Below are positions 37,201 through 49,349 of a DNA stretch of 64,000 nt, in pieces (the stretch's first letter is position 1; the number at the start of each line of letters is the position of its first letter). A model generated the notes under the pieces. It was not told the origin of the DNA. It ran no database searches and saw nothing but the letters and a program-made list of their open reading frames with translations. The stretch lies in NCBI GenBank assembly GCA_947846985.1, contig CANTUZ010000002.1, positions 61,894,563 to 61,958,562 of the forward strand. The letters run 5' to 3'. Origin of the DNA: Fratercula arctica (taxonomy: Eukaryota; Chordata; Aves; Charadriiformes; Alcidae). A program made the position numbers and the translations under genes.

Positions 37201-37213
37201 TGGCTAAGGTTGC

Positions 37214-38107
37214 GAGCATCTTATAGTGAAGGAATGTAATTTTTTGATGCCTGACATTTTCAAAAAATATCTGACATCTGCACTATAAACCCTGCCACAT
37301 TTCAAGAATGTTATTAAAACTGTATTACTGGGGCCTGTTACACACACGTAAAACAAAAATAAATATCTGGCCAAAGTCACACTGGTAATTATTGTCTTAT
37401 GCCAGTGTACACTTATTGGGACATAGTTTTCCACCATGGAACAATATGTCACCCAGTATGAATATCACATTATAACCTGATGGCTTGTATGAAGCAACTC
37501 TGGCAAGAGAGTGAGCCTCTGAAGTTCATCAATCTAAGTTTAGATATGTGCAATGCAGACATCTGCAGCTAAACTAGTCCCTGCGTGTTGTTTTCATAGA
37601 CGTTGGAGAAGAAAGGTGTTTTTAAAGTTTGGTTAATCCAGCACTTCTTAGACTACTAGTTTACAATGCAAAGTATTTCTTCCTAAATCCCATGGACTAT
37701 ATTGACTTTACCTCTACTGAATATAACAACAGGTAACAGGCTCAGATGGGAATGTCTACCCTGCAAAGATGAACTCCAGTCTCAGTGTCTCGCTCCATTC
37801 TTCAAAGGCATGTCTATCTGACTGTACCTTCCAAAACAGTTAAAAGTCATCAACCTGAGGTTACGGCACTAAAAAAAAAATCTCATTAATTAATACTAAT
37901 TAACCAGTTAACTAGTATTAGCTAAGTAATACCCTACTTGGAAGAAAAAGCAGAGTAAAGGACTAGTAAAGTGTTAGTTCCCAACTAAGTTTCTCACAGC
38001 ATTATTCTCAGGCACAAAAGTGAATTACAATGTCCCAGCCAGTAATTGTAACAACCTTCGTCATTTCTATTTGATGCTGGTAACTAGTGGGTTCCTAGAC
38101 ACAAACA
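37214..38107. other. Spacer between two head-to-head CR1 copies
   Basis: About 0.9 kb of AT-rich DNA without a recognised feature, separating the 5' ends of oppositely oriented CR1 elements. A short AT-rich patch at about 37870-37925 repeats TTAATTAA/ACTAGTATTA-like motifs. Confidence 0.6.
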
Positions 38108-38607
38108 TAAGGAGGAGACCAGCTCCGGTGCAGGTAAGTCTGTACTGGGGAAGCAAATCGCGGCAAAAAAGGCCGGCAAGGGGCTCGGTTTTGAGGCTTT
38201 TTCAAGCCAGGAAAAGTGGCCAGCCCGAGCCGGTACCCGGCACTCCCAGGGGGTGGTGACAGCTGAGGAGGAGTGGGGCGGAGCCAGCACCCCCGGCGGC
38301 AGGTCTGAACGAGGAGGGGGTGGGACCACTCCCCCCTCATAAAAGGAGCCCTTCGGGAGAACACTGACCAGGTTCGCTGCGCACTGAGCAGATTAGCGGC
38401 GAGTGGGCGTTGCCTGGGCGTCACCCGCGGAACCACCTGGGAGCACCGGGGGAGGGTGTGGAGCACGGGGGGAGGGTGTACGTCGGGGAGGCGACAGCAG
38501 CAGCAGCGGGCGGCCACTGCAGAGTGCGGCGCGGGACGGGTGACTGCGAGGGGAGGAAGGAGGGGAGAGCAAGTAGGCAGGCAGGCTACGTCAACTACAA
38601 AGAAAAC
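38108..38607 (+). promoter_or_regulatory. CpG-rich CR1 5' leader, possible internal promoter
   Basis: About 500 bp of markedly GC- and CpG-rich DNA at the 5' end of the full-length CR1, in otherwise AT-rich surroundings. It contains a GGGGCGG GC box at 38275-38281 and a TATA-like CATAAAAGG at 38338-38346. Downstream of that are CpG-rich sequence and then the ORF1 ATG at 38608. Autonomous LINEs need a promoter inside their own 5' UTR, and this arrangement fits one. That the TATA-like box works is an inference. Confidence 0.5.
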
Positions 38608-39652
38608 ATGGTCTCCATTCGGCCTGTAGCCAAAGCCAAAAGGAATAAAGTGACCCAAACGGACCTGACAGAGGCGTGCAGCTGTCTGAGTGATGGGCTG
38701 CATGGAACTCTGGCACGAGGACAACAAAGACAGCACCTGTGTGCGCTGTGACCAGGTCAATGATCTGCTCAGCCTGGTGGCTGAGCTTAAGGAGGAAGTG
38801 GAAAGACTGAGGACCATTTGGGAGTGTGAAGGGGAGAATGATTGATGGGGCCACACCCTGCCATCCTTAGGGAAAGAGCAGCAGGTGGAGGCTCCATGTG
38901 AGGTAGAGGATCCCCTGCCGTCTTGTCATCAGGCAAGAGGGGAACTAGGAGAGGATGGAGGGGAATGGAAGGAGGTACCTGCTTGGGGCAGCAGGAGAGT
39001 CCCCTCCAGACCTCCCATGCCTCCCCAGGTGCCCGTACAGAACAGATACAGGCCTCTGGAGATAGATGATGAGGGAACTAAGGATGCTGATAAAGCCCCT
39101 TCCAGGGAGTTGTCAAAGCAGCCAGCTCCATGCATTAAGACTGCTTCTGTGAAGAGCAGGAGGAGGGCAATAGTCATAGGGGGTTCCATACTGAGGGTCC
39201 TGTATGCAGGCCGGACCCTTCCCACAGGGAGGTCTGCTGCCTCCCTGGGGCCCGTGTTAAGGATGTAACCAGGAAGCTTCCTGGCCTGATACGGCCCTCA
39301 GATTATTACCCTCCTTTGATCTTATAGGCAGACAGTGATGAGCTGCAGAGTAGAAGTCTGAGGGCAATGAACAAAGATTTCAGGGCCTTGGGAGGGCTTG
39401 TCAAGGGTTTGGGAGCACAAACTGTGTTCTCCTCTGCCCTTCCAGTTTTGGGGACTGATCAATGGGTAAACAAGAAAATCGGACACCTGGCTCCAAAACT
39501 GGTGCTACGAGCAGGGCTTTGGGTTCTATGATCATAGTTTGATCTACAGGACACCAGGTCTGCTTGCTAGGAATGGGAAAACCTTATCCCCAAAAGAGAA
39601 AAGGGTACTAGGCCAAGAGTTAGCAAGGCTCATGGACAGGGCTTTAAACTAG
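38608..39652 (+). pseudogene. CR1 ORF1 pseudogene
   Basis: It starts MVSIRPVAKAKRNKVTQTD at 38608, a basic N-terminus typical of CR1 ORF1. A frameshift near 38700 moves the reading to a frame with CVRCDQVNDLLSLVAELKE (a Cys-x2-Cys pair followed by a coiled coil, about 38735-38790). There is a stop at about 38843, then 38885-39268 with a Pro/Ser-rich linker and the esterase nucleophile region IVIGGSILR at about 39170-39195. The expected GDSLLR has its Asp changed to Gly while the Ser remains. Further stops follow before the C-terminal part near 39500-39652, which contains GFGFYDHS and ends ARLMDRALN. It is non-functional as it stands. Confidence 0.85.
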
Positions 39653-39717
39653 AAACAAAGGGGGAAGGGGATAAAACCAGGCCCACTAGTAATGAGCCTA
39701 GGGATAAAGGGCCAAGG

Positions 39718-42522
39718 ATGGGGGTGAAATCAGTAGCCCAGCTCAAGTGCATCTACATGAACGCACATAGCATGGGCAACAAATGGGATGAGCTGGAAGC
39801 CATTGTGCAGCAGGACAACTATGATGTAGTTGCCATCACAGAAACGTGGTGGGATGACTGTCATGAAGGGAATGCTGCGATGAATGGCTATAAGCTCTTC
39901 AGAAGGGACAGGCAAGGAAGGAGAGGCGGGGGTGTGGCTCTGTACATTAGGGAATGTTTTGATTGTATAGAGCTAGATTCCAGGGATGATAAAGTCAACT
40001 GTTTATGGGTAAGGATGAAGGGGAAGGCAAATAAGGGAGATCTTGTGCTGGGAGCATGCTATAGACCACCTAACCAGGATGAGGAGACAGATGAAGTATT
40101 CTATAAGCAGCTAGCTGAAGTCTCGCAATCGCCAGCCCTTGTTCTGGTTGGGGACTTCAACCTGACGGGTATCTGCTGGAAATATAACACAGCAGAGAGC
40201 AGGCAGGCTAGGAGGTTCCTCGAGTGCATGGAAGATAAATTCCTGACACAGATGGTAGGTGAGCCTACCAGGGAAAGTGCCTTGCTAGACCTGCTGTTCA
40301 CAAACAGTGAAGGACTAGTGGAAGATGTGGTGGTCGGAGGCTGTCTTGGGTTTAGTGATCATGAAATGGTCAAGTTTTCAATCGTAGTGATGTAAGGAAG
40401 GGGGTTAGCAAAACCTCCACTTTGGACTTCTGGAGGGCGGACTTTGGCTTGTTCAGAACACTTGTTGAGAGAGTCCCTTGGGAAATAGTCCTGAAGGGCA
40501 AAGGGGTCCAGGAAGGCTGGATGCTCTTCAAGAAGGAAATCTTAAAGGCCCAGGAGCAGGCTGTCCCCAAGTGTTGCAAGTTTAAAGGGCGGGGAAAATG
40601 GCCGGTCTGGATGAATAAGGAACTTATGATGGGATTTAGGAATAAAAGGAGGGTTTACCATCTTTGGAAGAAGGGACAGGCAACTCAAAAGGAGTACAGA
40701 GATCTCGTTAGGTTATACAGAGAGCAAATCAGGAAGGCAAAAGCCCATTTGGAGCTCAACTTGTCCACTAACATTAAGGACAATAAAAAAAGTTTTTATA
40801 AATACATCAACAAAAAGAGAGCCAGGGAGAATCTCCATCCCTTACTGGATGCAGGGGGGAAGTTGCAACCAAGGACGAGGAGAAGGCTGAGATACTTAAT
40901 GCCTTCTTTGCCTCTGTCTTCAGGAGTCAGACCAGCTCTCCCCAGGGCGTTCAGCCTCCTGAGCTGGAAGATAAGGATGGAGAGCAGAACAACCCACCCA
41001 TAATCCAGGAGGAAGTAGTCAGTGATCTGCTTCTGCACTTAGACGCACATAAGTCTATGGGGCCACATGGGATTCACCCAAGAGCACTCAGGGAGCTGGC
41101 AGGAGAGCTCACCAAGCCTCTCTCCATCATTTATCAACAGTCTTGGTCAACAGGGGAGGTACCAGATGACTGCAGGGTGGCTAATGTGACGCCCATCTAC
41201 AAGAAGGGTCAGAAGGAGGATCTGGGGAACTACAGGCCTGTCAGCCTGACCTCGATACCAGGAAAGATCATGGAGAGGATCATCTTGAGTGAGCTCTCAC
41301 GGCAAGTGCAGGGCAGCCAAGGGATCAGGGCTAGACCAGCATAGGATCAGGGATACTAGCATGGGTTTAGGAAAGGGAGGTCCTGCTTAACCAACCTGAT
41401 CTCTTTCTATGACCATGTGACCTGCCTTCTGGATGCGGGGAAGGCTGTGGATGTTGTCTATCTGGACTTTGGTAAGGCCTTTGACACCGTCCCCCACAGC
41501 ATTCTCCTGGAGAAGCTGGCCAATCATGGCATAGACAAGTGTACTCTTCGCTGGGTTAAAAACTGGCTGGATGGCCGTGCCCAGAGAGTTGTGATTAATG
41601 GGGTGAAATCTCTTGGTGGCCGGTCGCCAGCAGTGTCCCTCAGGGCTCAGTTTTGGGCCCAGTTTTGTTTAATATCTTTATCAATGACCTGGATGAGGGG
41701 ATTGAGTGCACCCTCAGTAAGTTTGCAGATGACACCAAACCTGGTAGGAGTGTTGATCTGCTTGAGGGTAGGAAGGCTCTACAGAGGGACCTGGACAGGC
41801 TGGATCAATGGGCCAAGGCCAACTGTATGAGGCTTGATAAGGCCAAGAGCCAGGTCCTGCATTTCGGTCACAACCCCAAGCAACGCTACAGGCTTGGGGA
41901 AGAGTGGCTAGAAAGCTGCCCAGCAGAAAAGGACCTGGGGGTGCTGGTGGACAACCAGCTTAACATGAGCCAGAGGTGTGCCCAGGTGGCCAAGAAGGCC
42001 AACAGCATTATGGCTTGTATCAGGAATAGTGTGGCCAGCAGGAGTAGGGAAGTGATCGTGCCTCTGTACTCGGCACTGATGAGGCCCCACCTCGAGTACT
42101 GTGTTCAGTTCTGGGCCCCTCTGTACAAGAGGGACATTGAAGTGCTGGAGCGTGTCCAGAGGAGAGCTACCAAGCTGGTGAGGGGTCTGGAGACCAAGTC
42201 GTATGAGGAGAGGCTGAGGGAGCTGGGCATGTTTAGTTTGGAGAAGAGGAGGCTGAGGGGAGACCTCATTGCCCTCTACAACTACCTGAAAGGAGGTTGT
42301 AGAGAGGTGGGTGCTGACCTCTTCTCCCAGGTGAATAAAGACAGGACCAGAGGAAATGGTCTGAAGCCACGGCAGGGGAGGTTTAGATTAGATACTAGGA
42401 AGAATTACTGTACTGAAAGAGTGGGTCAGGCACTGAACAGCCTGCCCAGGGAGGTGATTGAGTCACCATCCCTAGAGGTATTTCAGAAACATCTAGATTT
42501 GGCACTTCAGGGCATGCTCTAG
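39718..42522 (+). pseudogene. CR1 ORF2 pseudogene (endonuclease and RT)
   Basis: A near-complete ORF2 split by frameshifts and stops. The endonuclease starts intact (39718-40395): LKCIYMNAHSMGNK with the Asn, VAITETWWDD with the catalytic Glu, VGDFN, FSDHEM. The frame changes near 40395. A linker segment follows (40422 to about 40870), then another shift. RT pieces: 41057-41344 ([13 protein letters not shown]), a 22-bp tandem duplication with stops at about 41322-41365, 41417-41640 (VVYLDFGKAFDTVPHS, motif A), a shift near 41640, and 41653-42522 with [22 protein letters not shown] and the full C-terminal block to GML*. Catalytic residues are present but split among frames. Confidence 0.92.
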
Positions 42523-42624
42523 TGGCAGAGATTGTAGGGGGTTTTTTTTGTGTGTGTATGGTTGGACTCGATGATCTCAAAGGTCCTTTCAAACCATGAA
42601 GATTCGATGATTCTATGATTCTAT

Positions 42625-45600
42625 AAATCTTCTGTTGCATTCTTTTCATGCTTGAATGTAAGCTCATGTAGTACAGAAGCTCAAATGAAGCATTAAAACT
42701 GTATTTTTAAAATTTAATACTTCTAATAGCAAAAGCTATTACAATGCATTATTTTCAAGGCATAACTTCAAAAAAGAAATTCAGAAACTATAGCAAATAT
42801 TTACATGAGCACTAAAATAACAGAGATTAAAACAAAACCTAACATTCTCGTACCCTGGATGTTCAGTGTCTTTCCAAGAAAGTGTGCATGCATAGGAAAA
42901 GCAATATGAGCAGAATCAGAAAAATCACATAATATATTTAAAACATATTCCAAAAATAGCCCGTGTCATCTTTACCACTACAGACACTCTCATCACAGTC
43001 AGTATTCAGACTCCAAACCCAACCAGTAAGCATGAAACTCCTCTCATTCATCTTGCCATGCAAGCCTATGCTGCTAGATCTTTCCCTAGTCAGAAGAATT
43101 AATTTCATAAAGACCTCTTAAAATTGCACATGCCATCCCAAGCGTATGGTTCTCAGTAGAAGAGCACATGAAGAAGAACAAGGGGTTGTAGACGACGGAA
43201 TTAAATACTTTTCAAACGCACAGTGCCTTGGATGCCAATTATTTCAAATTAAATCAGTAGCATTATAGAAAGGGTCATAGTTCTACTGTCACTAAAACAG
43301 AGATACAGCAGTGTAGACAACTGGATTCTAGATTAGAAATTGCTTCACTTGGCCGAGAAGCCAGATTCAACTTCATGCATCAAACTGAAACTTCATTTTA
43401 GAGGCAGGGTTGTCCTCATCTCCTGCTATATTACAATCATGGGCAGAATTGCTGTTGTATATGCAGATATCCTCTGGAGACAATACGCTTAGTGAGGTAA
43501 ATGCCATTGGAATAAATCCAGTCCTTGGTTATTTCCAGTTCTTACAGAATGCATAAGTTGTAGTCCTGGAGCACAACAAGTTGATAAGCAACAGCAAACA
43601 CTGCCCTCCCCCCCGCCCTCCCCCCCCGACTCCTGCTGACTATGACATATTAATCACAAGCCCAAACTACTGTTTGGCACTTGAATCTGTTTCTTATTAG
43701 TAAGTATTGAATCACCTTAGAAAATTCAGTTATAAGAATACATCTGTATGAAACTTCTATTTTACCATATTCCTTATGACTGAAGACATACTCAATTCAG
43801 AATCTTAGAAAATGAATAAATGTTGTAATAATACAATGCATTCTGCTTTCCTTCCATTTATATTCCTTTTCTCACAGGTGATCTAATCTTAACTTTGTTG
43901 AAAACAAAGGTACTTACTTACACTTACTTCCTGGCCAGTCTGATTAATAAATGCAGTTTTAAACATTTGATTGGGGTAGTTGTTTGAAGGGGGTTCTACA
44001 TCAGAAGCCTGTAGGTTTGTTATAACACTGTCTAAAGCTACTGCAAAGGCCATTTAAAAGAGAAGAGGGAGAGACAGAAAAAAAATAGAAAGGGAAGGAG
44101 TGAATGAGGAGAGAAGGCAGTAAAAGTATTGGGAAAAAAAATCCTGTGAATCTATCAATGTCCTTTCAGACATGTGGCATTTTCATTCCTTTTGCTCAGA
44201 GTGAGGCTTCTCTCTACCTGATAGATCTGGGATAATCAGACCCATAGGTTTCTAGGACACATCAATCTGCATTAATCAGAATAAAGTATGAAACTTGTCT
44301 CACAAATCTTTCCCTAGAATCATCTTCATAAGGCTATCATCTTACCTCTACCCATCACTCAGATCCTACAAATGGACCCAAAAAATCTTCAAGAAAATAG
44401 TCTAGAAGAACTGTAACATCTCTGTATTTAACATTTAGAAGAACAGGACATTTTTTTAAGACCTTTGACAAATGTACTGCCAGGGGACTTATCTATACAG
44501 GCAAAAAAATATTTGCATCTCTAAATGTTTTTACTCAGCACTTCCAGTGTTCAGGTCTTGTATTTAAAAAGAACTTAGAAAAATCCATGACACCTTTTTA
44601 AAATTTATTTTGGGCAAGTTTTGTGGCTTACTGTCCTGGAAGTAGACATACTAGTTAAAAGGTTTGTATTTTATAAAGATCTTTGTGAGTATGGAGGAGG
44701 AAAAAAAATCAGTGTTCAATTTGTACTTCAACCTCAGAGTTAAGTAGCAGCAGCTCCTATTCTGTTAAGAGGAGTATTGATCAGACACAGAGCAAAGAAA
44801 AGAAGAGAAATATTGTGTGAACCTGGGTTTCTTCTTCCATGTGTACCACTTTCTCCAGCTGTAAGATTAGGGACATAATTACTAGTAGGTTATAAAAATT
44901 TCAAAAATTCTTACGGATTCTTTGGTATACCCTAAAGCCTAAGAGAAGTCCTATGATTTTGTTTTGAGTGAGACAAAGTCTTAAAGATCTATATAATTAT
45001 TGTCTTTTGTCATCAGAATGAGCTCATGTTAAAATCCATCCTCACTAACATAATTTCCATTGATGTATGTTTTCTTGATTACAACAGAAATGAGAACTAT
45101 AGAATAATTTTTATAAAACCAGATTAAATCAGCATAGGATTCACGACAATGAGAACCATCTGTATTTCTCATTAAAGGTAATTTAACTGTCAAATAAAAA
45201 ATTGCCCTTATTTAAAAAACTAAGGTTTAGCAGAGCTTAGTATATACATGTCCAAGAAACTCTGGAAAATTAATTCTGTAGTGTGTCACTGAAATGGATC
45301 ACAAGGACAACAGACACACTGCAGATGTGTGCATTAGGAAAGAATTGGTATATAACTGAAAATAAGTAGTCCATATTTTGCAAGAGAAGGAAAATATTTG
45401 TCAAATTTCAGTATTAATTTTGTAAAGTCCATACTTCATCAGGGTCAATTAATTAGCTGAATGATGAACAAATCAATATTTATTTGGTCCAGGGACCTTG
45501 ATGACAACAAAACTTCATAACTTGCACTTTGTTTACTGCCAAGACTGTGATACAGTATTTTTTAAAGATAAAAGAGAATTAAAAAAATTGAAATGGCTAA

Positions 45601-46831
45601 TTGCAAAGAAAAAAAAAAAGACATATATAAACTTTCGCATTCATAGACATCTATATATAGAAACATCTCATTCACCTACAACCATGTACAATTTGCAGGT
45701 ATGATGCAGTAGGAAAAGTTGCATCACCCAGCTCACTCAGTGAATCCATATTTAAAACAACTTTTTCTTCTTAGATCTGTAAACATTTGACAATATTGAC
45801 ATGAAATTTAAATACACTCAACACACACACTTTGTTATAAAGAAATCCACTACACCATATAGCTACTTGCTCAAACTCTGTGTGATTACTTTAAGATAGT
45901 CATCAGCAGTGAATTTCTATTTCTTTTTAAAGGCAAGCACTTCAGAAGTAATGAATTCCTTTGATGGCTTAAGAATTCCTCCCCTGGCCAAGAAATATCA
46001 GGTTTCCATTTGTATAAAGATGGAATATTAATTCTGCAGTACTATATATTAGAATTGCCTGAAGTTAGCAGCCAATATAGCAAACTCATGGTGTTTAAAA
46101 AGGATACCTCAAAATGAGAGATTAGTTGAGAGACAAAGAGTGCTGTGGAGCACCTATACCTTGAATTTGTTCTGATGTTTTACAGTAAAAGTACTAGCAC
46201 TATATATTGTGCTCTCTGCAGAGAATCTTATACTTTAAAAATATCAAGGGATCATTAATACCCTTTATGTAAAGGTTACGTTTATGTTGTATTTGCATAA
46301 CATAAAAGCATGGCATAAAATAACAACAAACCAAGAATACAAACTGGCATAATTTTAGGCTGGCTAGCTACTCTTTCATCTATATGAGGTTTCTGTAAGA
46401 CTGCATTTGTCTGTAGTTGCACTTATAGTCCTGGAAAATGTCTTAGAAGAACAAAAACATACCTTTTGTTTGAAACACAGAAGACATGTCAGTATTAACT
46501 GCATGCAATAGTGGAAAAATTCGTAGCATTACAGTAAAATAAATTGTGATGCCCTAAGGGACACCATACATACTATATCAATAAGTGAAAAGTAATGTTG
46601 AATTCATAAAGTTCTAGTCTAAATTTTCAGTAAAATTCTTTTCATTAGACATTGATATGAATTTACCAATTCTTACCCACTTAGCAAAAGTTGCTGTTAT
46701 TTTTGATTTTCATTTAATCTCAGTATGCAAAATTAATCAAAATAGCTCACATAAAAATTCTTGTTCTTTCTCCAACATAACTCATTATAGCTTTTAAAAC
46801 TTCATGAATGTCATCAATAGTTCAAGTAAAA
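42625..46831. other. Unique noncoding DNA
   Basis: AT-rich sequence with no recognised gene. A C-rich run (CCTCCCCCCCGCCCTCCCCC) lies at about 43606-43628. Otherwise nothing but short homopolymers. Confidence 0.55.
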
Positions 46832-47942
46832 ATCATAGAATCGTAGAATCATAGAATCATTTTGGTTGGAAGAGACCTTTAAGACCACGATGTCCAACCA
46901 TTAACCTAGCACTGCCAAGATACCACTAAACCATATCCCTCAGCACTATATCTACACATGTTTTAAATATCTCCAGGAATGGCGACTCAACCACTTCCCT
47001 GGGCAGCCAGTTCCAACAGTTGATAACCCTTTCAGTGAAGAAATTATTCCTTATATGCAATCTAAACCTCCCCTGGTGCAACTTGAGGCCATTTCCTCTT
47101 GTCCTATTGCCTGTTACTTGGGAGAAGAGACCACGACCCACCTCCCTACAACCTCTTTTTGGGTAGTTGTAGAGAACAATAAGGTGTCCCTCAGCTTCCC
47201 TTTCTCCCTGCTCCTCATAAGACTTGTTCTCTAAACCCCTCACCAGCTTTGTTGCCCTTCTTTGGACACGCTCCATCACCTCAATGATTTTTCTTGTAGT
47301 AAGGGGCCCAAAACTGAATATAAAGCTCGAGGAGTGGCCTCACCAGTGCTGAGTACAGGGGGATGATCTCTTCCGTAGTCCTGCTGGCCACACTATTTTT
47401 GGTACAAGCCAGGATGCTATTGGCCTTCTTGGCCACCTGGGCACACTGCTAGCTAATATTCAGCTGGCTGTCAACCAACACCCCCAGGTTATTTTCCACC
47501 AGGCAGCTTTCCAGAGACTCTTCCCCAAGCCTGTAACTTTGTATGGAGTTGTTGTGACCCAAGTGCAGGACCCAGCAACTTGGCCTTGTTGAACCTCATG
47601 CCATTGACCTTGGCATCCAGCCTGTCCAGATCCCTCTGCAGAGCCTTCCTACCCTCGAGCAGATCAACACTCCTGCCCAACTTGGTGTCATCTACAAACT
47701 TATTGAGGGTGCACTCAATCCTCTCATCCAGATCCTTGATAAAGATATTAAAGAGAAGAGGCCCCACTCCTGAGCCCTGAGGAACATCACTTGTGACTGG
47801 CAACCAACCAGGTTAACTCCATTCACCACTACTCTTTGGGCCCAGCCACACAACCAGTTTTTCACCCAGTGAAGCATACACCCATCCAAGCCATGAGTAG
47901 CCAGTTTCTCCAGAAGAATGCTGTAGGAAATAGTGTCAAAAT
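46832..47942 (-). mobile_element. CR1 LINE, 3' fragment
   Basis: Reverse-oriented CR1 of about 1.1 kb. The plus strand begins with the reversed tail (ATCATAGAATCGTAGAATCA) and TTGGTTGGAAGAGACC. On the minus strand, ORF2 pieces run from just after RT motif A (near 47930) through KNWL, a degraded [14 protein letters not shown] (47740-47700, stop-containing neighbours) and FVDDTKL, where the usual A of FADD is V. It ends in a C-terminal block at 47279-46926. Frameshifts are frequent. It is a different subfamily from the intact copy, with a longer 3' region. Confidence 0.92.
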
Positions 47943-49349
47943 AAAAAGCCTATTACACCTAATATAATTTAGTACTTTTTCAGTTGGCCATATTTGCAGG
48001 AAATACAAATCCAGAACCAAATCCAGAACCAATATGAACCAACTTCAAATACACAGTATGCCTTTAAGCTTACAATTTAAAAAAAAAAAAAGAAAAAAAA
48101 AAAAAAGAAAACTAATTTTTGTTCAAAGACAAGATTTTGCAGTGGGCAGCACTTGGAACAAGAAAGCAACAGTTATATAAGAACTTTGTGTACCTTTATT
48201 CCTTTATCTCATGCCCTAAGAGCTTGATCACCTCTATAATGTTTTAAAAAAATAAAATTTGCCTCTGTTGTGAAAAGTCAAAAGGTGGATGAACTGAATC
48301 AGAAAATAACTGACTTTTGAATGTTTTTCTCAAATACGTAAGACAAACTTTGTTCTGTGGCATCCTTGCAAAAATTATTTAAATTATGCTGAGGAAATAG
48401 CCAGCCAACTTTCTTCTCCTTTACATAAGAGCTGTATGCTACAATCATCCCTGCAGTTAAGTCATCACCTCAGTCATAACTTCTTTTGATCTCTCACTAT
48501 TAGGCAGACTGGAGCATTACAGAGCCTTGAGATTCACTGTTAGTCTGAAGGGCATAATATTATCTTGAAAACATGTCTCCCACTGAGGCTGGAGGCTTGG
48601 AAGTATTATTGCCACTTATGAAAAGCAGAATATCTCCCCATCACCTCTTTAGCTTCCTTTAAGTCATATTTCTATGTCTTTGAGGGAGGGAAGAAGGGGC
48701 AGGAGAGAAAATGAAGCAATTCCCACCCTGTATTGTAATTCTCTGTTAGCTAGGAATAGATACATGGAAAGGACAGGCAAGATTTTCTGGCTTTCTAAAC
48801 ATTCTAAACCATCCATTTTTTATATTGGAAAGGATGCAACAGCACCCTGGAATACTGGATATTCAGCCAGCAGATATAAAACTGCACCAGCCTGCTCTCA
48901 CAGGGTTGCAGTACCTGCCAGAGCTCAACTTGCAGGCAAGTAGACTCTAGTTTCCACAGAACCTCCTCTGTGCAGCTGGTTTATTCAGTTCATGTTCAGG
49001 TATATCTTTTGTTTTACTGAAAGATTTCAGCTATGCCAATCAAGTTTATGTGGATATATGGTTGCAACACCTCACTTTTAACTGCAAGCTCTTGGTTTGC
49101 AGTGATACAAACAGAAACTGCTCACCTAAACTGGACTCATTCTTCTCTCTTTCATCTTCAGTGCTCCTATCTGATCAATTCATATTAATGGCATTTTCTC
49201 CAGCCACTGCATATTTGAGTCCAGGCAGGCAAAGAAAGATGACAAAGTTGCAATATAAACTGTGTGGAGATGTTAATCTGGTCTGTAATAATGGCGATTT
49301 CCCAAGCAGCCATCTGTGGTACCGAAGGTTACCACATGATGAGCTTCCT
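47943..49349. other. Unique noncoding DNA
   Basis: No gene recognised. An A-rich run (A12-G-A14-G type) lies at about 48079-48110. It could be a decayed poly(A) tail, but no retrocopy is visible next to it. Confidence 0.55.

Larger units (their letters stand above)
33074..37213 (-). mobile_element. Older nearly full-length CR1 LINE (main part)
   Basis: Reverse-oriented CR1 whose 3' end is at 30274-30329. From right to left it holds the ORF1 remnant (about 36150-37200), the ORF1/ORF2 junction (about 35800-36130), the ORF2 endonuclease (about 35000-35870), RT (about 33800-34960) and the C-terminal block (33116-33733). Total CR1 length without the insert is about 4.2 kb. The GC-rich 5' UTR is missing or not recognisable, and the right boundary near 37213 is approximate. 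It is sequence-similar to the fragment at 4391-5270. Confidence 0.93.
38108..42624 (+). mobile_element. Apparently full-length but decayed CR1 LINE
   Basis: A 4.5-kb CR1 with every expected part in order: a GC-rich 5' leader (about 38108-38607), ORF1 (38608-39652), ORF2 (39718-42522), a short 3' UTR with GGTTGGACTCGATGATCTC, and the tail GATTCGATGATTCTATGATTC ending near 42624. Both ORFs carry stops and frameshifts. Its ORF2 C-terminus and 3' UTR are nearer to the copy at 46832-47942 than to the intact ORF2 copy. Full-length CR1s are rare because reverse transcription usually stops early. The 5' boundary is set where the GC-rich sequence begins and is approximate. Confidence 0.92.

Noticed and set aside
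38095..38856. 253-codon minus-strand frame over the CR1 5' leader
   Set aside because: GC-rich DNA has few stops, so long frames arise by chance; it runs antisense across leader and ORF1.
43606..43628. C-rich run as a G-quadruplex or regulatory element
   Set aside because: Short simple-sequence run without the supporting arrangement of four separate G tracts plus context.
48079..48110. A-rich run as a retrocopy poly(A) tail
   Set aside because: No gene-like sequence upstream on either strand and no target duplication seen.
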